A stretch of 64,000 nucleotides of DNA from CAKOSP01 sp044432745 (GTDB lineage: Bacteria > Bacillota_I > Bacilli_A > RF39 > UBA660), in the NCBI GenBank assembly GCA_044432745.1, contig JAWXUH010000001.1:238857-302856 (forward strand). Reading direction: 5' to 3'. Shown piece after piece: positions 17,467 through 25,656 of this stretch; the first letter of the stretch is position 1; each line of letters begins with the position of its first letter. Position numbers and translations under genes: made by a program. Under the pieces are notes generated by a model that was not told where the DNA came from, searched no databases, and was given only the letters and a program-made list of their open reading frames with translations.

Positions 17467-17784
17467 TCATATACTTTCATCAATATATTTGATTTTTCTT
17501 TTACTTTTAACCCTTTTTTTACTTTTGGTCTTTTCTTCATTGAATTTTTGAAGTCTTTCACTTAATACTCTATTTTCTGACTTAATTATTTTTATAAGGT
17601 TATTTTCATCTGTAATTAACCTTTTAATCTCGTCTAATTTTCTTATTATTGTTATAGTATTTTTTTCATTATTTATTATTATATCCATTGTTATATAATA
17701 ATTTTTTATATTCTTTTTTGAATCTTTTATTATCATTTCATTTGTATATATAGCATACTTCAGCTCTTTTTCTTCTTCTCTCAT
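17467..17784 (-). CDS. Small helical basic-tailed protein
   Basis: 105 residues, not recognised. It is almost entirely charged helix: KELKYAIYTNEMIIKDSKKN and a long central coiled-coil candidate (about 40-90), then a strongly basic tail (KTKSKKRVKSKRKIKYI). No membrane segment. The start ATG 17784 follows AGAGGG. It lies between the pilin-like gene and the DHHW operon. The basic tail could bind nucleic acid or acidic polymers, which is only a guess. Confidence 0.6.
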   Translation of the reverse strand: MREEEKELKYAIYTNEMIIKDSKKNIKNYYITMDIIINNEKNTITIIRKLDEIKRLITDENNLIKIIKSENRVLSERLQKFNEEKTKSKKRVKSKRKIKYIDESI

Positions 17785-17836
17785 AAAACCCTCTAGCAAT
17801 TAGTATACAATATTTTTCTTTAATTGCAAGTCTTTT

Positions 17837-18898
17837 TTATCTTAATAAATTAATTTTACTATCATTATTAAAACTATTGGTATTGTAGAAGAATATTACT
17901 TCATCTATTTCATTTGTTTTTACATAGTCACTTACACTCATGTTATAAAATCTTAAATCAATAACGTGTATTTTACTATAATCATTTGTTAAAAAAGGTA
18001 TAAAGATATTTGCATAACTATCTTTTATTATAAGCACTTCTTTATTTTTATTATTTTTGACATCTATATCTAACAATGCATGATTACCACCTAAAAAGAA
18101 ACTATATTTGTCTTTTTCTTCTAAAAATGATTCTTCATACAATGAATCAGATGTTGATGCTAATGATTGATTATATACTGTTAAATCGTATAACGGTTTA
18201 TAATAATACATTTTATCAGCTTCATATAAATAAAAACTTGATTTACTACTAAGAGTTCCGTAAAACTCACTAGATGCTAATGCAATATTGGTTGAAATTT
18301 TGTTCCCAGTGAATTTTTCATAAACTGTTTTTGCACCTTCTAAATTATAATGATGATCAAGTTTATAATAAGATTCACTTCCTAATAAATCTTTTGTATC
18401 AACAAAATTAAATAATATATTTTCTTTTGCGTAATTATAATGATTATCTTCATTTTCTACACTTACAAAATTAGGTAATAAATCCGAATTTATATAACTA
18501 CTACTTCCTACTAATATTAAGTTCATATCAACGTCATTATTATTTAAATAAAATTGATTCAATTTATCTACTGATGCAATAACATTTTCAGTCGTATTTG
18601 TATATTCTAAAAACAAATACTCTTCTCCTATATATATTTCATTCATATACCTAACATTTAACATATATTCAAAATTAGTCTTCATTTTTAAAAATGTGGT
18701 TCTAAAAGGAAAATGATCGTTTATATATTCATCAATGCTACTTATATAATCTCCCGAAAATAAACTTTTTACACTAAACTCTGGAAACGTAGATAAAATT
18801 CTATTTTCACTTTCGCTAAATTCTTTTTTTTCTACTGTAAAAAATAATCCTGTAGTTATTACTACTAAAATTATTATTAATATAAATACTTTCTTCAT
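17837..18898 (-). CDS. DHHW-family (AlgX/AlgJ-like) cell-surface protein
   Basis: 353 residues with an N-terminal membrane anchor (about 4-22) and an extracytoplasmic SGNH-like domain. The family marks are NRILSTFPEFS near the anchor, VGSSSYINS, LDHHYNLEGAK (the DHHW motif, here DHHY), GGNHALLD, and IIKDSYANIFIPFL with the catalytic-type Asp-Ser. DHHW proteins act with MBOAT acyltransferases to O-acetylate extracellular polymers. It follows the MBOAT gene by 1 nt and is last in the operon. Confidence 0.85.
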   Translation of the reverse strand: MKKVFILIIILVVITTGLFFTVEKKEFSESENRILSTFPEFSVKSLFSGDYISSIDEYINDHFPFRTTFLKMKTNFEYMLNVRYMNEIYIGEEYLFLEYTNTTENVIASVDKLNQFYLNNNDVDMNLILVGSSSYINSDLLPNFVSVENEDNHYNYAKENILFNFVDTKDLLGSESYYKLDHHYNLEGAKTVYEKFTGNKISTNIALASSEFYGTLSSKSSFYLYEADKMYYYKPLYDLTVYNQSLASTSDSLYEESFLEEKDKYSFFLGGNHALLDIDVKNNKNKEVLIIKDSYANIFIPFLTNDYSKIHVIDLRFYNMSVSDYVKTNEIDEVIFFYNTNSFNNDSKINLLR

Positions 18899-18899
18899 A

Positions 18900-20261
18900 T
18901 TAAAACCTAAAATATAAAAATGGATTATACGTACTACCTACTAAATAAGCTACTGTTATTGTAAACAATACTATATATATCATCCCTTTAAATATTCCAT
19001 CTTTCATTTTTTCATCTAACCATGACCCAAAACTTGTACTAAATAAACTACATAAAATTATTAATATAAAATAATTACTTATATAGAAATAAAAGTTTTG
19101 ATCAATTAATTTATTATCACTTATAAAAAACAATATTTTTCCATAATTTATTAAACTAGTTGTGTCATCAAAAGCAAATATGTAAAAACTTACTACTATT
19201 AAAAATACTGTACTTATTCTACATAATATTATTGGTATTTTAGATATTATATCTTTTAATAGTATTTTTTCTATATATAATAATATACCAAAGTATAATC
19301 CCCATAGTATAAAGTTGTAATTTGCACCATGCCATAAACCTGTTAAAAACCAAACTATAAATAAATTTCTTATTATATTTTTTTTATTTCCACCTAATGG
19401 AATATATACATAATCTCTAAACCATGAACCTAGTGTCATGTGCCATCTTCTCCAGAAATCACTGATACTTGTTGCCATGTATGGATAATTAAAGTTCTTA
19501 GGATAATTAAACCCAAGCATTTTACCAATACCTCTTGCCATATCACTGTATCCAGAGAAATCGAAATATATTTGGAAAGAAAAACATACGATTCCTAGCC
19601 ACATACTTGATACACTTATTTCATTATATGGATTATTAATTATTAAATTGTATACATATCCTATATTGTTTGCTAATAACACTTTTTTAAATAGACCTTC
19701 TAGAAATATCTTCATTCCTAAATATAAATTATCAAAAGAACAAGTCCTTTCTTTTAATTCTTTATCTACGTCACTATATCTTACTATAGGTCCAGCTATT
19801 AACTGTGGAAACATACATACATATGTTAAAAATGTTAAAAAATTTCTTTGAGCTTTTACTCTTCCTCTATAAATATCTATAGAATAACTCATTGTTTGAA
19901 ATGTAAAAAACGATATTCCTATTGGAAGTGGTAAGTTTAAATTACTTATATTACTATTCAGTAACATATTTATATTATCTATTAAAAAGTCACTATATTT
20001 GAAAAATGATAATACTGCTATATTTACAAATATAGACATATATAAGAATTTCTTTTTATTATCACTTTCTTCTATCTTCTTACCTATACTAAAATCTACT
20101 ATTGATGAAAATAACATCAATAATATGTATACAGGTTCTCCCCATGCATAAAATAATAAACTAAATATTAATAGCAACATATTTTTACATGGTAGAACGA
20201 AATATAAAAGAAGAAATAATGGCAAAAAGAAAAAAATAAATGTAAGACTACTAAATACCAT
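18900..20261 (-). CDS. MBOAT-family O-acyltransferase (AlgI/DltB-like)
   Basis: Membrane-bound acyltransferase, 453 residues with about ten membrane helices. It carries the family motifs PQLIAGPIVRY, SDFWRRWHMTLGSWFRDYVY and LTGLWHGANYNFILWG with the invariant His. In related systems the protein passes acetyl groups across the membrane to an SGNH/DHHW partner that acetylates a surface polysaccharide. Here the DHHW gene follows 1 nt later and a lipoprotein precedes by 4 nt, so the three very likely act together. The polymer modified is not visible from the sequence. Confidence 0.93.
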   Translation of the reverse strand: MVFSSLTFIFFFLPLFLLLYFVLPCKNMLLLIFSLLFYAWGEPVYILLMLFSSIVDFSIGKKIEESDNKKKFLYMSIFVNIAVLSFFKYSDFLIDNINMLLNSNISNLNLPLPIGISFFTFQTMSYSIDIYRGRVKAQRNFLTFLTYVCMFPQLIAGPIVRYSDVDKELKERTCSFDNLYLGMKIFLEGLFKKVLLANNIGYVYNLIINNPYNEISVSSMWLGIVCFSFQIYFDFSGYSDMARGIGKMLGFNYPKNFNYPYMATSISDFWRRWHMTLGSWFRDYVYIPLGGNKKNIIRNLFIVWFLTGLWHGANYNFILWGLYFGILLYIEKILLKDIISKIPIILCRISTVFLIVVSFYIFAFDDTTSLINYGKILFFISDNKLIDQNFYFYISNYFILIILCSLFSTSFGSWLDEKMKDGIFKGMIYIVLFTITVAYLVGSTYNPFLYFRF

Positions 20262-20265
20262 AATT

Positions 20266-21069
20266 CTACTCGTTTATAATTTTATTGTATACTAACTCAT
20301 TGTCTGTAGATATGATATATATTAAATAATCACCATAAGTTTTTGTTAATCTATTTTTTACTAATTCATATTGATCTGGTAAATACATTTCCCATGTATC
20401 TTCTAATGATTTCATATAATCTTCAAGTAAACCTTCTACTTTTTCAAAATTTCCTTCACTTGGTTTTACTATTATGTATGAACTTGATGATACTACCATC
20501 ATTGGTACTTTAACTAAATACTCATCTACTAATGTTGGATCTATTCCTAACATTGATTCAAACATTTCATCATCAACCATCATCATGTTATTAAAAATTG
20601 GCGTTTCTGCATTTTTTACTTCAGTAATTACTGAACTATTGTCTGATGATGATACATACATTAAATAATCATCAAATGATGTTTCTTCACATCCTTCTAA
20701 GTTTGCACAAAATTCTCCCATAGAAGATTCTACTCCACTATTTGACCCTTCTGTTGCTTTTATAACTGCAAGTAATTCTCCAGTCTCAGCACTATATTTT
20801 ATAGAACTTTCATTTGCATCTACATATTCTGGATTTAATTTAAATAATTCTTCATATTGAAAATCATATATATATTCCATATATCCTTCAAATTCTGTCA
20901 TTTCTTCTGTATTTATTACATTTAAACTAAATTTACCATCCGTTAGTGAATCTATCCCTATTTCTACTTTGTCTAAACTTAATGAATAATCTTCACTACT
21001 GTCGCTTGAACATCCCCCTAATAATGCTACACTACACATAGCACCTAATACTAAATATTTTCTTTTCAT
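20266..21069 (-). CDS. Lipoprotein with DUF4358-like domain
   Basis: 267 residues with a signal peptide and lipobox LLGGC (Cys20). The C-terminal part (VVSSSSYIIVKPSEGNFEKV, then LPDQYELVKNRL and GDYLIYIIS) follows the DUF4358 pattern. A weaker related stretch precedes it (GELLAVIKATEG to SFDDYLMYVSS), which may be a second degenerate copy. DUF4358 lipoproteins are often found beside MBOAT/DHHW genes in Firmicutes. It starts in the stop codon of the small membrane gene (4-nt overlap). Confidence 0.8.
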   Translation of the reverse strand: MKRKYLVLGAMCSVALLGGCSSDSSEDYSLSLDKVEIGIDSLTDGKFSLNVINTEEMTEFEGYMEYIYDFQYEELFKLNPEYVDANESSIKYSAETGELLAVIKATEGSNSGVESSMGEFCANLEGCEETSFDDYLMYVSSSDNSSVITEVKNAETPIFNNMMMVDDEMFESMLGIDPTLVDEYLVKVPMMVVSSSSYIIVKPSEGNFEKVEGLLEDYMKSLEDTWEMYLPDQYELVKNRLTKTYGDYLIYIISTDNELVYNKIINE

Positions 21070-21356
21070 TTTATATCTCCCATTCTATTATAATTTGAAT
21101 ATTCACACTTACTACATTTATAAGTATTACTTTGTACATAATCTTCAGTTTCCACAATCATTCTTGCTATTTGCAATTCATTATTTTCCACTAAAGTTAT
21201 ATCTTGCATACACACGAGTATTAATATAATGCAAAGTGCCATGCTATAAACAAAATTATAATCTCTACATTTATAATTAATTATATTTGTATATATTTTT
21301 TCTTTTTGAGCTTTACTTATTTCAATTAGACTCAATGATTCTTTTATTTCACTCAC
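21066..21356 (-). CDS. Small membrane protein, candidate anti-sigma factor
   Basis: 96 residues with one membrane helix (about 36-56) between a cytosolic N-terminal helical region and an outside tail holding CSKCEYSNYN. It overlaps the ECF sigma gene by 4 nt and the lipoprotein gene by 4 nt. Position immediately after an ECF sigma factor and a single-spanning topology fit an anti-sigma factor, but there is no ZAS zinc motif in the N-terminal half, so this is inference. Confidence 0.65.
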   Translation of the reverse strand: MSEIKESLSLIEISKAQKEKIYTNIINYKCRDYNFVYSMALCIILILVCMQDITLVENNELQIARMIVETEDYVQSNTYKCSKCEYSNYNRMGDIK

Positions 21357-21832
21357 TTTAACTCTCCTATTTTACTTTTTAACAAAGATCTTGCTTTTGA
21401 TAATTGCGTTCTTATTGTTGACTCATTTATTCCTAATATCGTACTAATTTCTTTTGTAGTATATCCTTCATAATAAAACAAATACACTATTTTTTTATAT
21501 CTATTAGGTAATTTTAAAACTATTTCTAAAATATCATTATTATCTTCAGATGAACCAATGTATTCTTCTGCAAGTGACATAGTATTTTTATTCCACCAAG
21601 CTTTAAAATGATTCTTACAAGTATTACTTGCTACTACTATAAACCAAGACTTCTCATGTGACAAACTTTCGAAAGACGGATCATACTTCATATATTTAAT
21701 AAACGTATTTTGTGTTAAATCTTCTGCATCATGTTTGTTCTTCACATACATAAAACATACTCTATAAACAGTGCTAGCGTTACGTTCATAAACATCTTCG
21801 AATTTAGTTTCTCTAGAACTAACTAAATTCAA
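21353..21832 (-). CDS. ECF-type RNA polymerase sigma factor
   Basis: Extracytoplasmic-function sigma factor of about 159 residues. Region 2 is visible in VYRVCFMYVKNKHDAEDLTQ and SWFIVVASNTCKNHFK. Region 4 is LPNRYKKIVYLFYYEGYTTK followed by EISTILGINESTIRTQLSKA. I start it at a TTG at 21832, because AGAGGTGAT sits at the correct distance from it. The ATG at 21850 lies upstream of that ribosome site. It heads the operon with the small membrane protein, DUF4358 lipoprotein, MBOAT and DHHW genes. Confidence 0.9.
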   Translation of the reverse strand: MNLVSSRETKFEDVYERNASTVYRVCFMYVKNKHDAEDLTQNTFIKYMKYDPSFESLSHEKSWFIVVASNTCKNHFKAWWNKNTMSLAEEYIGSSEDNNDILEIVLKLPNRYKKIVYLFYYEGYTTKEISTILGINESTIRTQLSKARSLLKSKIGELK

Positions 21833-21913
21833 AAGTATCACCTCTTTCATATATAATACAATTCAAAATACTTTTTTGTTGTATAATTTAATTTTTTCAT
21901 TACTATAACATAA

Positions 21914-21946
21914 ATAAAAAAAAAGATAAATCATTTTTTATCTTTT
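21914..21946 (-). terminator. Rho-independent terminator after uppS
   Basis: A 10-bp perfect stem, AAAAGATAAA with its complement, a 6-nt loop holding the uppS stop codon, and a T tail on the minus strand. It separates uppS from the ECF sigma operon. Confidence 0.9.
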
Positions 21947-22638
21947 ATTCCACCAAATCTTCTATCTCTTTTATTAAAAGACTCTATTGCTTTTTCATAT
22001 TCTTTTCCATCAAAATCTGGAAAATATGTATCTGTAAAATATAATTCTGCATATGCAAGTGCATATAACATGAAATTACTTATTCTTGTTTCACCACTTG
22101 TTCTTATCATTAAATCAATTTGTGGAAGCTCGTTATATAAATATTTACTAAACGTTTCTTCATTTATTTCTTCTAATTGTATTTCTTTATTTATAACTGC
22201 ATTTGTTATTTTTTTACTTGCATCTACTATTTCAGCTTGACCACCGTAGTTTAAACATATATTAAATATTCCACCTGTGTTATCTTTTGTTAATTCCATT
22301 AACTCGTCCATAGCTTCCATCACTTCATCAGAAAGTGGTTTATCTCTTCCTGAAAATACAACTTTTATATTACATTTATTAAAATAATTTTTATCTTTTT
22401 TGAAACTACTTGTAAATAGATTCATTAAATAACTTACTTCTTCTTCACTTCTTTTAAAATTTTCAGTAGAAAAAGCAAATACACTCAATACTTCTACTTC
22501 AGTTTTTAATATGTATTCTGCTAATTTATTTAAATTTTCAGACCCAGCTTTATGACCCATACTTCTTGATAGACCTTTTGCTTTAGCCCATCTTCCATTT
22601 CCATCTAATATTATTGCTACATGTTTAGGTATATTCAT
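21931..22638 (-). CDS. uppS: Isoprenyl transferase (undecaprenyl diphosphate synthase)
   Basis: Makes the C55 lipid carrier for peptidoglycan and wall polymers by cis-prenyl transfer. The 235-residue protein has IPKHVAIILDGNGRWAK with the catalytic Asp, the FSTENFKRSEEEV stretch, and DLMIRTSGETRISNFMLY near the C-terminus. It shares one base with the end of leuS. Linkage to leuS rather than to frr/cdsA is unusual for Firmicutes. Confidence 0.95.
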   Translation of the reverse strand: MNIPKHVAIILDGNGRWAKAKGLSRSMGHKAGSENLNKLAEYILKTEVEVLSVFAFSTENFKRSEEEVSYLMNLFTSSFKKDKNYFNKCNIKVVFSGRDKPLSDEVMEAMDELMELTKDNTGGIFNICLNYGGQAEIVDASKKITNAVINKEIQLEEINEETFSKYLYNELPQIDLMIRTSGETRISNFMLYALAYAELYFTDTYFPDFDGKEYEKAIESFNKRDRRFGGIKDKK

Positions 22639-25037
22639 TATTTCACCACTATATTCACTATTTTACCAGGTACTACTATTTCTTTAACTATTTCCATACC
22701 TGTTAAAAATTTTTGAACATTCTCACTTTCTTTTGCTTTCTTTATTATTTCTTCTTTATCTTCGTTCTTATTAATAGTTATTTCTCCCCTTAATTTACCA
22801 TTAACTTGAACACCAATTGTTGTAATATTATCTACTGTTTTACTTTCGTCATACACCGGCCACTGAGTTGCTGCTATATGAGTTTGATTTCCAATTTCTT
22901 CATTTAATTCTTCACACACATGAGGCGCCATTGGATATAGTAAAGTTAACAATATTTCATAATCTGCTTTACTTATAGTTTCATACTTATCATACTCATT
23001 ACTAAGTATCATTAAACTTGATACCGCCGTATTATAATTCATTGTAGATAAATCGTTAGTTACTTTCTTTATCGTTTTATGAATTAAAGCAACAAAATTT
23101 TCAGTTAGACTATTATTTTCTAGATTAACTTTATCTTTAATTCTTATAACTTTTTCAATAAATCTTTTTGCACCTTTTAATCCGTTATCACTCCATGATG
23201 CATCTTTTTCATAATCCCCAATAAATAATTCGTATACCCTTAGAGCATCTACTCCAAATATCTCAATCATATCATCAGGATTTATTACATTACCTTTACT
23301 CTTACTCATTTTTTCATTACCTTCTCCAAGGATCATTCCATGAGCTACTCTCTTTTTAAACGGTTCTGAATAAGGTATTTCTCCTATGTCATAGAAAAAT
23401 CTATGCCAGAATCTTGCGTATAATAAATGTCTTGTGGCATGTTCCATTCCACCATTATAGTAATCTACCATATTCCAGTATTTTAAAGCTTCTTTTGATA
23501 CAAACTCATCTTTATTAGTAGGATCCATGTATCTTAAATAATACCAACTAGAACCTGCCCAGTTTGGCATAGTATCTGTTTCTCTTTTTGCTGGTTTACC
23601 ACATTTAGGACAAGTTGTATTTACAAATTCTTCAATATTTGCAAGTGGACTTTCTCCATCATCTGTTGGTTCATAACTAGTAACATTTGGAAGTAAAACT
23701 GGCAAGTCTTTCTCAGGAACTGGTACCCATCCACATTCTTCACAATGTATCATTGGAATTGGTTCTCCCCAAAATCTTTGTCTTGAAAAAATCCAATCTT
23801 GAAGCTTATAATTAGTTTTCTTAATCCCTAATTTATTTTCTTCTAAATATTCACTTATTTTATTAATTGCTTCTTCTTTATTTAATCCATTTAGTATATC
23901 AGAATTTATATGAATACCATCTCCAGTATATGCTTCTTTTTCTATATCTCCACCCTCTATTACAGGTATTATTGATATACCAAATTTTTTAGCAAATTCA
24001 TAATCTCTCTCATCATGAGCCGGAACTGCCATTATAGCTCCTGTTCCATAATTCATTAATACGTAATCACTTATCCAAATTTCTGTTTGTTGTCCATTTA
24101 CTGGATTTATAGTATTTAAACCTTCTATCTTAACCCCAGTTTTCTCTTTAGTTGCATCAGTTCTTTCAATTTCACTTTTCTTTTTAGCTTCTTCTTTATA
24201 ACTTACTAATTCTTCATAATTTGATATTTGATTTTTATATCTTTCTAATATACTATGTTCTGGTGATAAAACCATAAATGTTGCACCATATAAAGTATCT
24301 GGTCTAGTTGTAAAAACAGTTATTTTTTCTTCAGCATTTTCTATTTTAAAATCTACTTCTGCTCCTACACTCTTTCCAATCCAATTAACTTGTGCATTTT
24401 TTACTCTATCTATAAAATCTGTATCATCTAACCCTGTTAAAAGTTTATCTGCATATTTACTCATTTTAAGAATCCACTGTTCTTTTTCTTTTTTTACAAC
24501 AGGACCAGAACATCTCTCGCATACTCCGCCTTCTGATTCTTCATTTGATAATCCAACCTTACAGTTATTACACCAATTGATTTCTTTCTTATCTTTATAG
24601 GCCATATCATTTTCATAAAACTTCAAAAATTGCCACTGTGTCCATTTATAATATTCAGGATCAGTTGTAGAAAACTCCCTAGACCAATCAAATGATAAAC
24701 CTAATTTTTCAAGTTGAGTTTTAAATGTTTTTACATTTTCTTTTACTGCTACTGATGGATGAACTTTATTTTTTATTGCATACTGCTCAGCAGGAAGACC
24801 AAATGCATCCCATCCCATTGGAAATAATACATTGTATCCTTGCATTCTTTTCATTCTTGACATAGCATCAAGAGCACTATAACTTTTTACATGACCAACA
24901 TGTAAACCTGCTCCTGATGGATATGGAAATTCTACTAATATATAATATTTTTCCTTATTACTATTATTATCTGCTAAAAAATAGTTTTTTTCTTTCCATT
25001 TTTTTTGCCATTTTAATGCTACTTCTTTATAATTCAT
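22638..25037 (-). CDS. leuS: Leucine--tRNA ligase
   Basis: Charges tRNA-Leu. The 799-residue class I enzyme has HVGH in the HIGH position (46-49), a zinc-type cysteine cluster WCNNCKVGLSNEES and CERCSG, the CP1 editing domain with TTRPDTLYGATFMV and GTGAIMAVPAHDERD, and KMSKSKGNV near residue 570. Expression is controlled by the T-box leader at about 25441-25622, which has a leucine specifier. It overlaps the membrane gene upstream by 11 nt and uppS downstream by 1 nt. Confidence 0.98.
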   Translation of the reverse strand: MNYKEVALKWQKKWKEKNYFLADNNSNKEKYYILVEFPYPSGAGLHVGHVKSYSALDAMSRMKRMQGYNVLFPMGWDAFGLPAEQYAIKNKVHPSVAVKENVKTFKTQLEKLGLSFDWSREFSTTDPEYYKWTQWQFLKFYENDMAYKDKKEINWCNNCKVGLSNEESEGGVCERCSGPVVKKEKEQWILKMSKYADKLLTGLDDTDFIDRVKNAQVNWIGKSVGAEVDFKIENAEEKITVFTTRPDTLYGATFMVLSPEHSILERYKNQISNYEELVSYKEEAKKKSEIERTDATKEKTGVKIEGLNTINPVNGQQTEIWISDYVLMNYGTGAIMAVPAHDERDYEFAKKFGISIIPVIEGGDIEKEAYTGDGIHINSDILNGLNKEEAINKISEYLEENKLGIKKTNYKLQDWIFSRQRFWGEPIPMIHCEECGWVPVPEKDLPVLLPNVTSYEPTDDGESPLANIEEFVNTTCPKCGKPAKRETDTMPNWAGSSWYYLRYMDPTNKDEFVSKEALKYWNMVDYYNGGMEHATRHLLYARFWHRFFYDIGEIPYSEPFKKRVAHGMILGEGNEKMSKSKGNVINPDDMIEIFGVDALRVYELFIGDYEKDASWSDNGLKGAKRFIEKVIRIKDKVNLENNSLTENFVALIHKTIKKVTNDLSTMNYNTAVSSLMILSNEYDKYETISKADYEILLTLLYPMAPHVCEELNEEIGNQTHIAATQWPVYDESKTVDNITTIGVQVNGKLRGEITINKNEDKEEIIKKAKESENVQKFLTGMEIVKEIVVPGKIVNIVVK

Positions 25038-25416
25038 TTTTTTCTCCTCCTAATTTTTTTGATAAAAATTTACCAAATATTTCATACACTATATATATTA
25101 TCACTAATAATAGAACAAAACCTATTAATAATTGTAATGTTTCAGAACATGGTAACAACGTTACTAGTGTTGATACCAATGCTATAATAAACGAATTCAA
25201 ATAACATATCATAGTTCCTACTTTTGAATTCATTAACTTTTCTTTATCTAATTTAAATTTCATACTTAAATATTCTATTTCAACTATTTTTTTAGCTTCT
25301 GCTTTATTTTTTAAATTTGGTTTTATCTTTGGAACAACAAATACGGTATATTGCAACGTAAATATTGAAAAGAAAACCACTAAGAAAAATATCAAAGAAA
25401 ATACATAATCATTCAT
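25027..25416 (-). CDS. Uncharacterised three-helix membrane protein in the leuS operon
   Basis: 129 residues with three membrane helices (about 5-28, 68-90 and 94-115) and a charged cytosolic loop (KIKPNLKNKAEAKKIVEIEY, then MKFKLDKEKLM) between the first and second. I do not recognise the family. It lies between the Leu T-box and leuS and overlaps leuS by 11 nt, so it is controlled by uncharged tRNA-Leu too. A transport or envelope role is possible, but nothing in the sequence shows it. Confidence 0.7.
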   Translation of the reverse strand: MNDYVFSLIFFLVVFFSIFTLQYTVFVVPKIKPNLKNKAEAKKIVEIEYLSMKFKLDKEKLMNSKVGTMICYLNSFIIALVSTLVTLLPCSETLQLLIGFVLLLVIIYIVYEIFGKFLSKKLGGEKNEL

Positions 25417-25440
25417 TTTATTTTATCCTTTCTCACATAA

Positions 25441-25622
25441 AAAAGATGGAACCAAAGGGCGTAATAATTACGCGGTACCACCTTATTTTTAACTTTAAAT
25501 CTATATAGCGATTAACCAAATCACATCCAAAAGTAAGTTCAAAATATTTTTATATTAATTCTCATCAACCATTAACTTTCTTTAATAAAAATTATTTTTA
25601 CTACTCTTTTTTCATCTGCTTT
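25441..25622 (-). promoter_or_regulatory. T-box leader with leucine specifier
   Basis: On the minus strand the T-box AAGGTGGTACCGCG lies at about 25470-25483. A terminator hairpin (GGTACCGCG..., closing with GGTTCC and TTTTTT at 25439-25446) follows. Upstream, the stem I signatures AGAGTAG, GGTTGATGAGAATTAA and GAACTTACTTTTGGATG are visible. The specifier triplet after GAA is CTT (Leu), consistent with leuS downstream. Uncharged tRNA-Leu would stabilise the antiterminator and allow transcription of the membrane gene, leuS and uppS. Confidence 0.93.
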
Positions 25623-25627
25623 TTTAT

Positions 25628-25656
25628 ATTATATTAAATTTCACCACTATATTCAA
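25628..25656 (-). promoter_or_regulatory. Sigma-A promoter of the T-box/leuS operon
   Basis: Minus-strand TTGAAT (25651-25656), 17 bp, perfect TATAAT (25628-25633). The promoter lies across the end of the GH31 gene, whose stop is at 25634. Confidence 0.8.

Noticed and set aside
17457..17500. AT-rich hairpin after the basic-tailed small gene as a terminator
   Set aside because: The stem needs a 4-nt bulge and a long loop, so the support is too weak to list.
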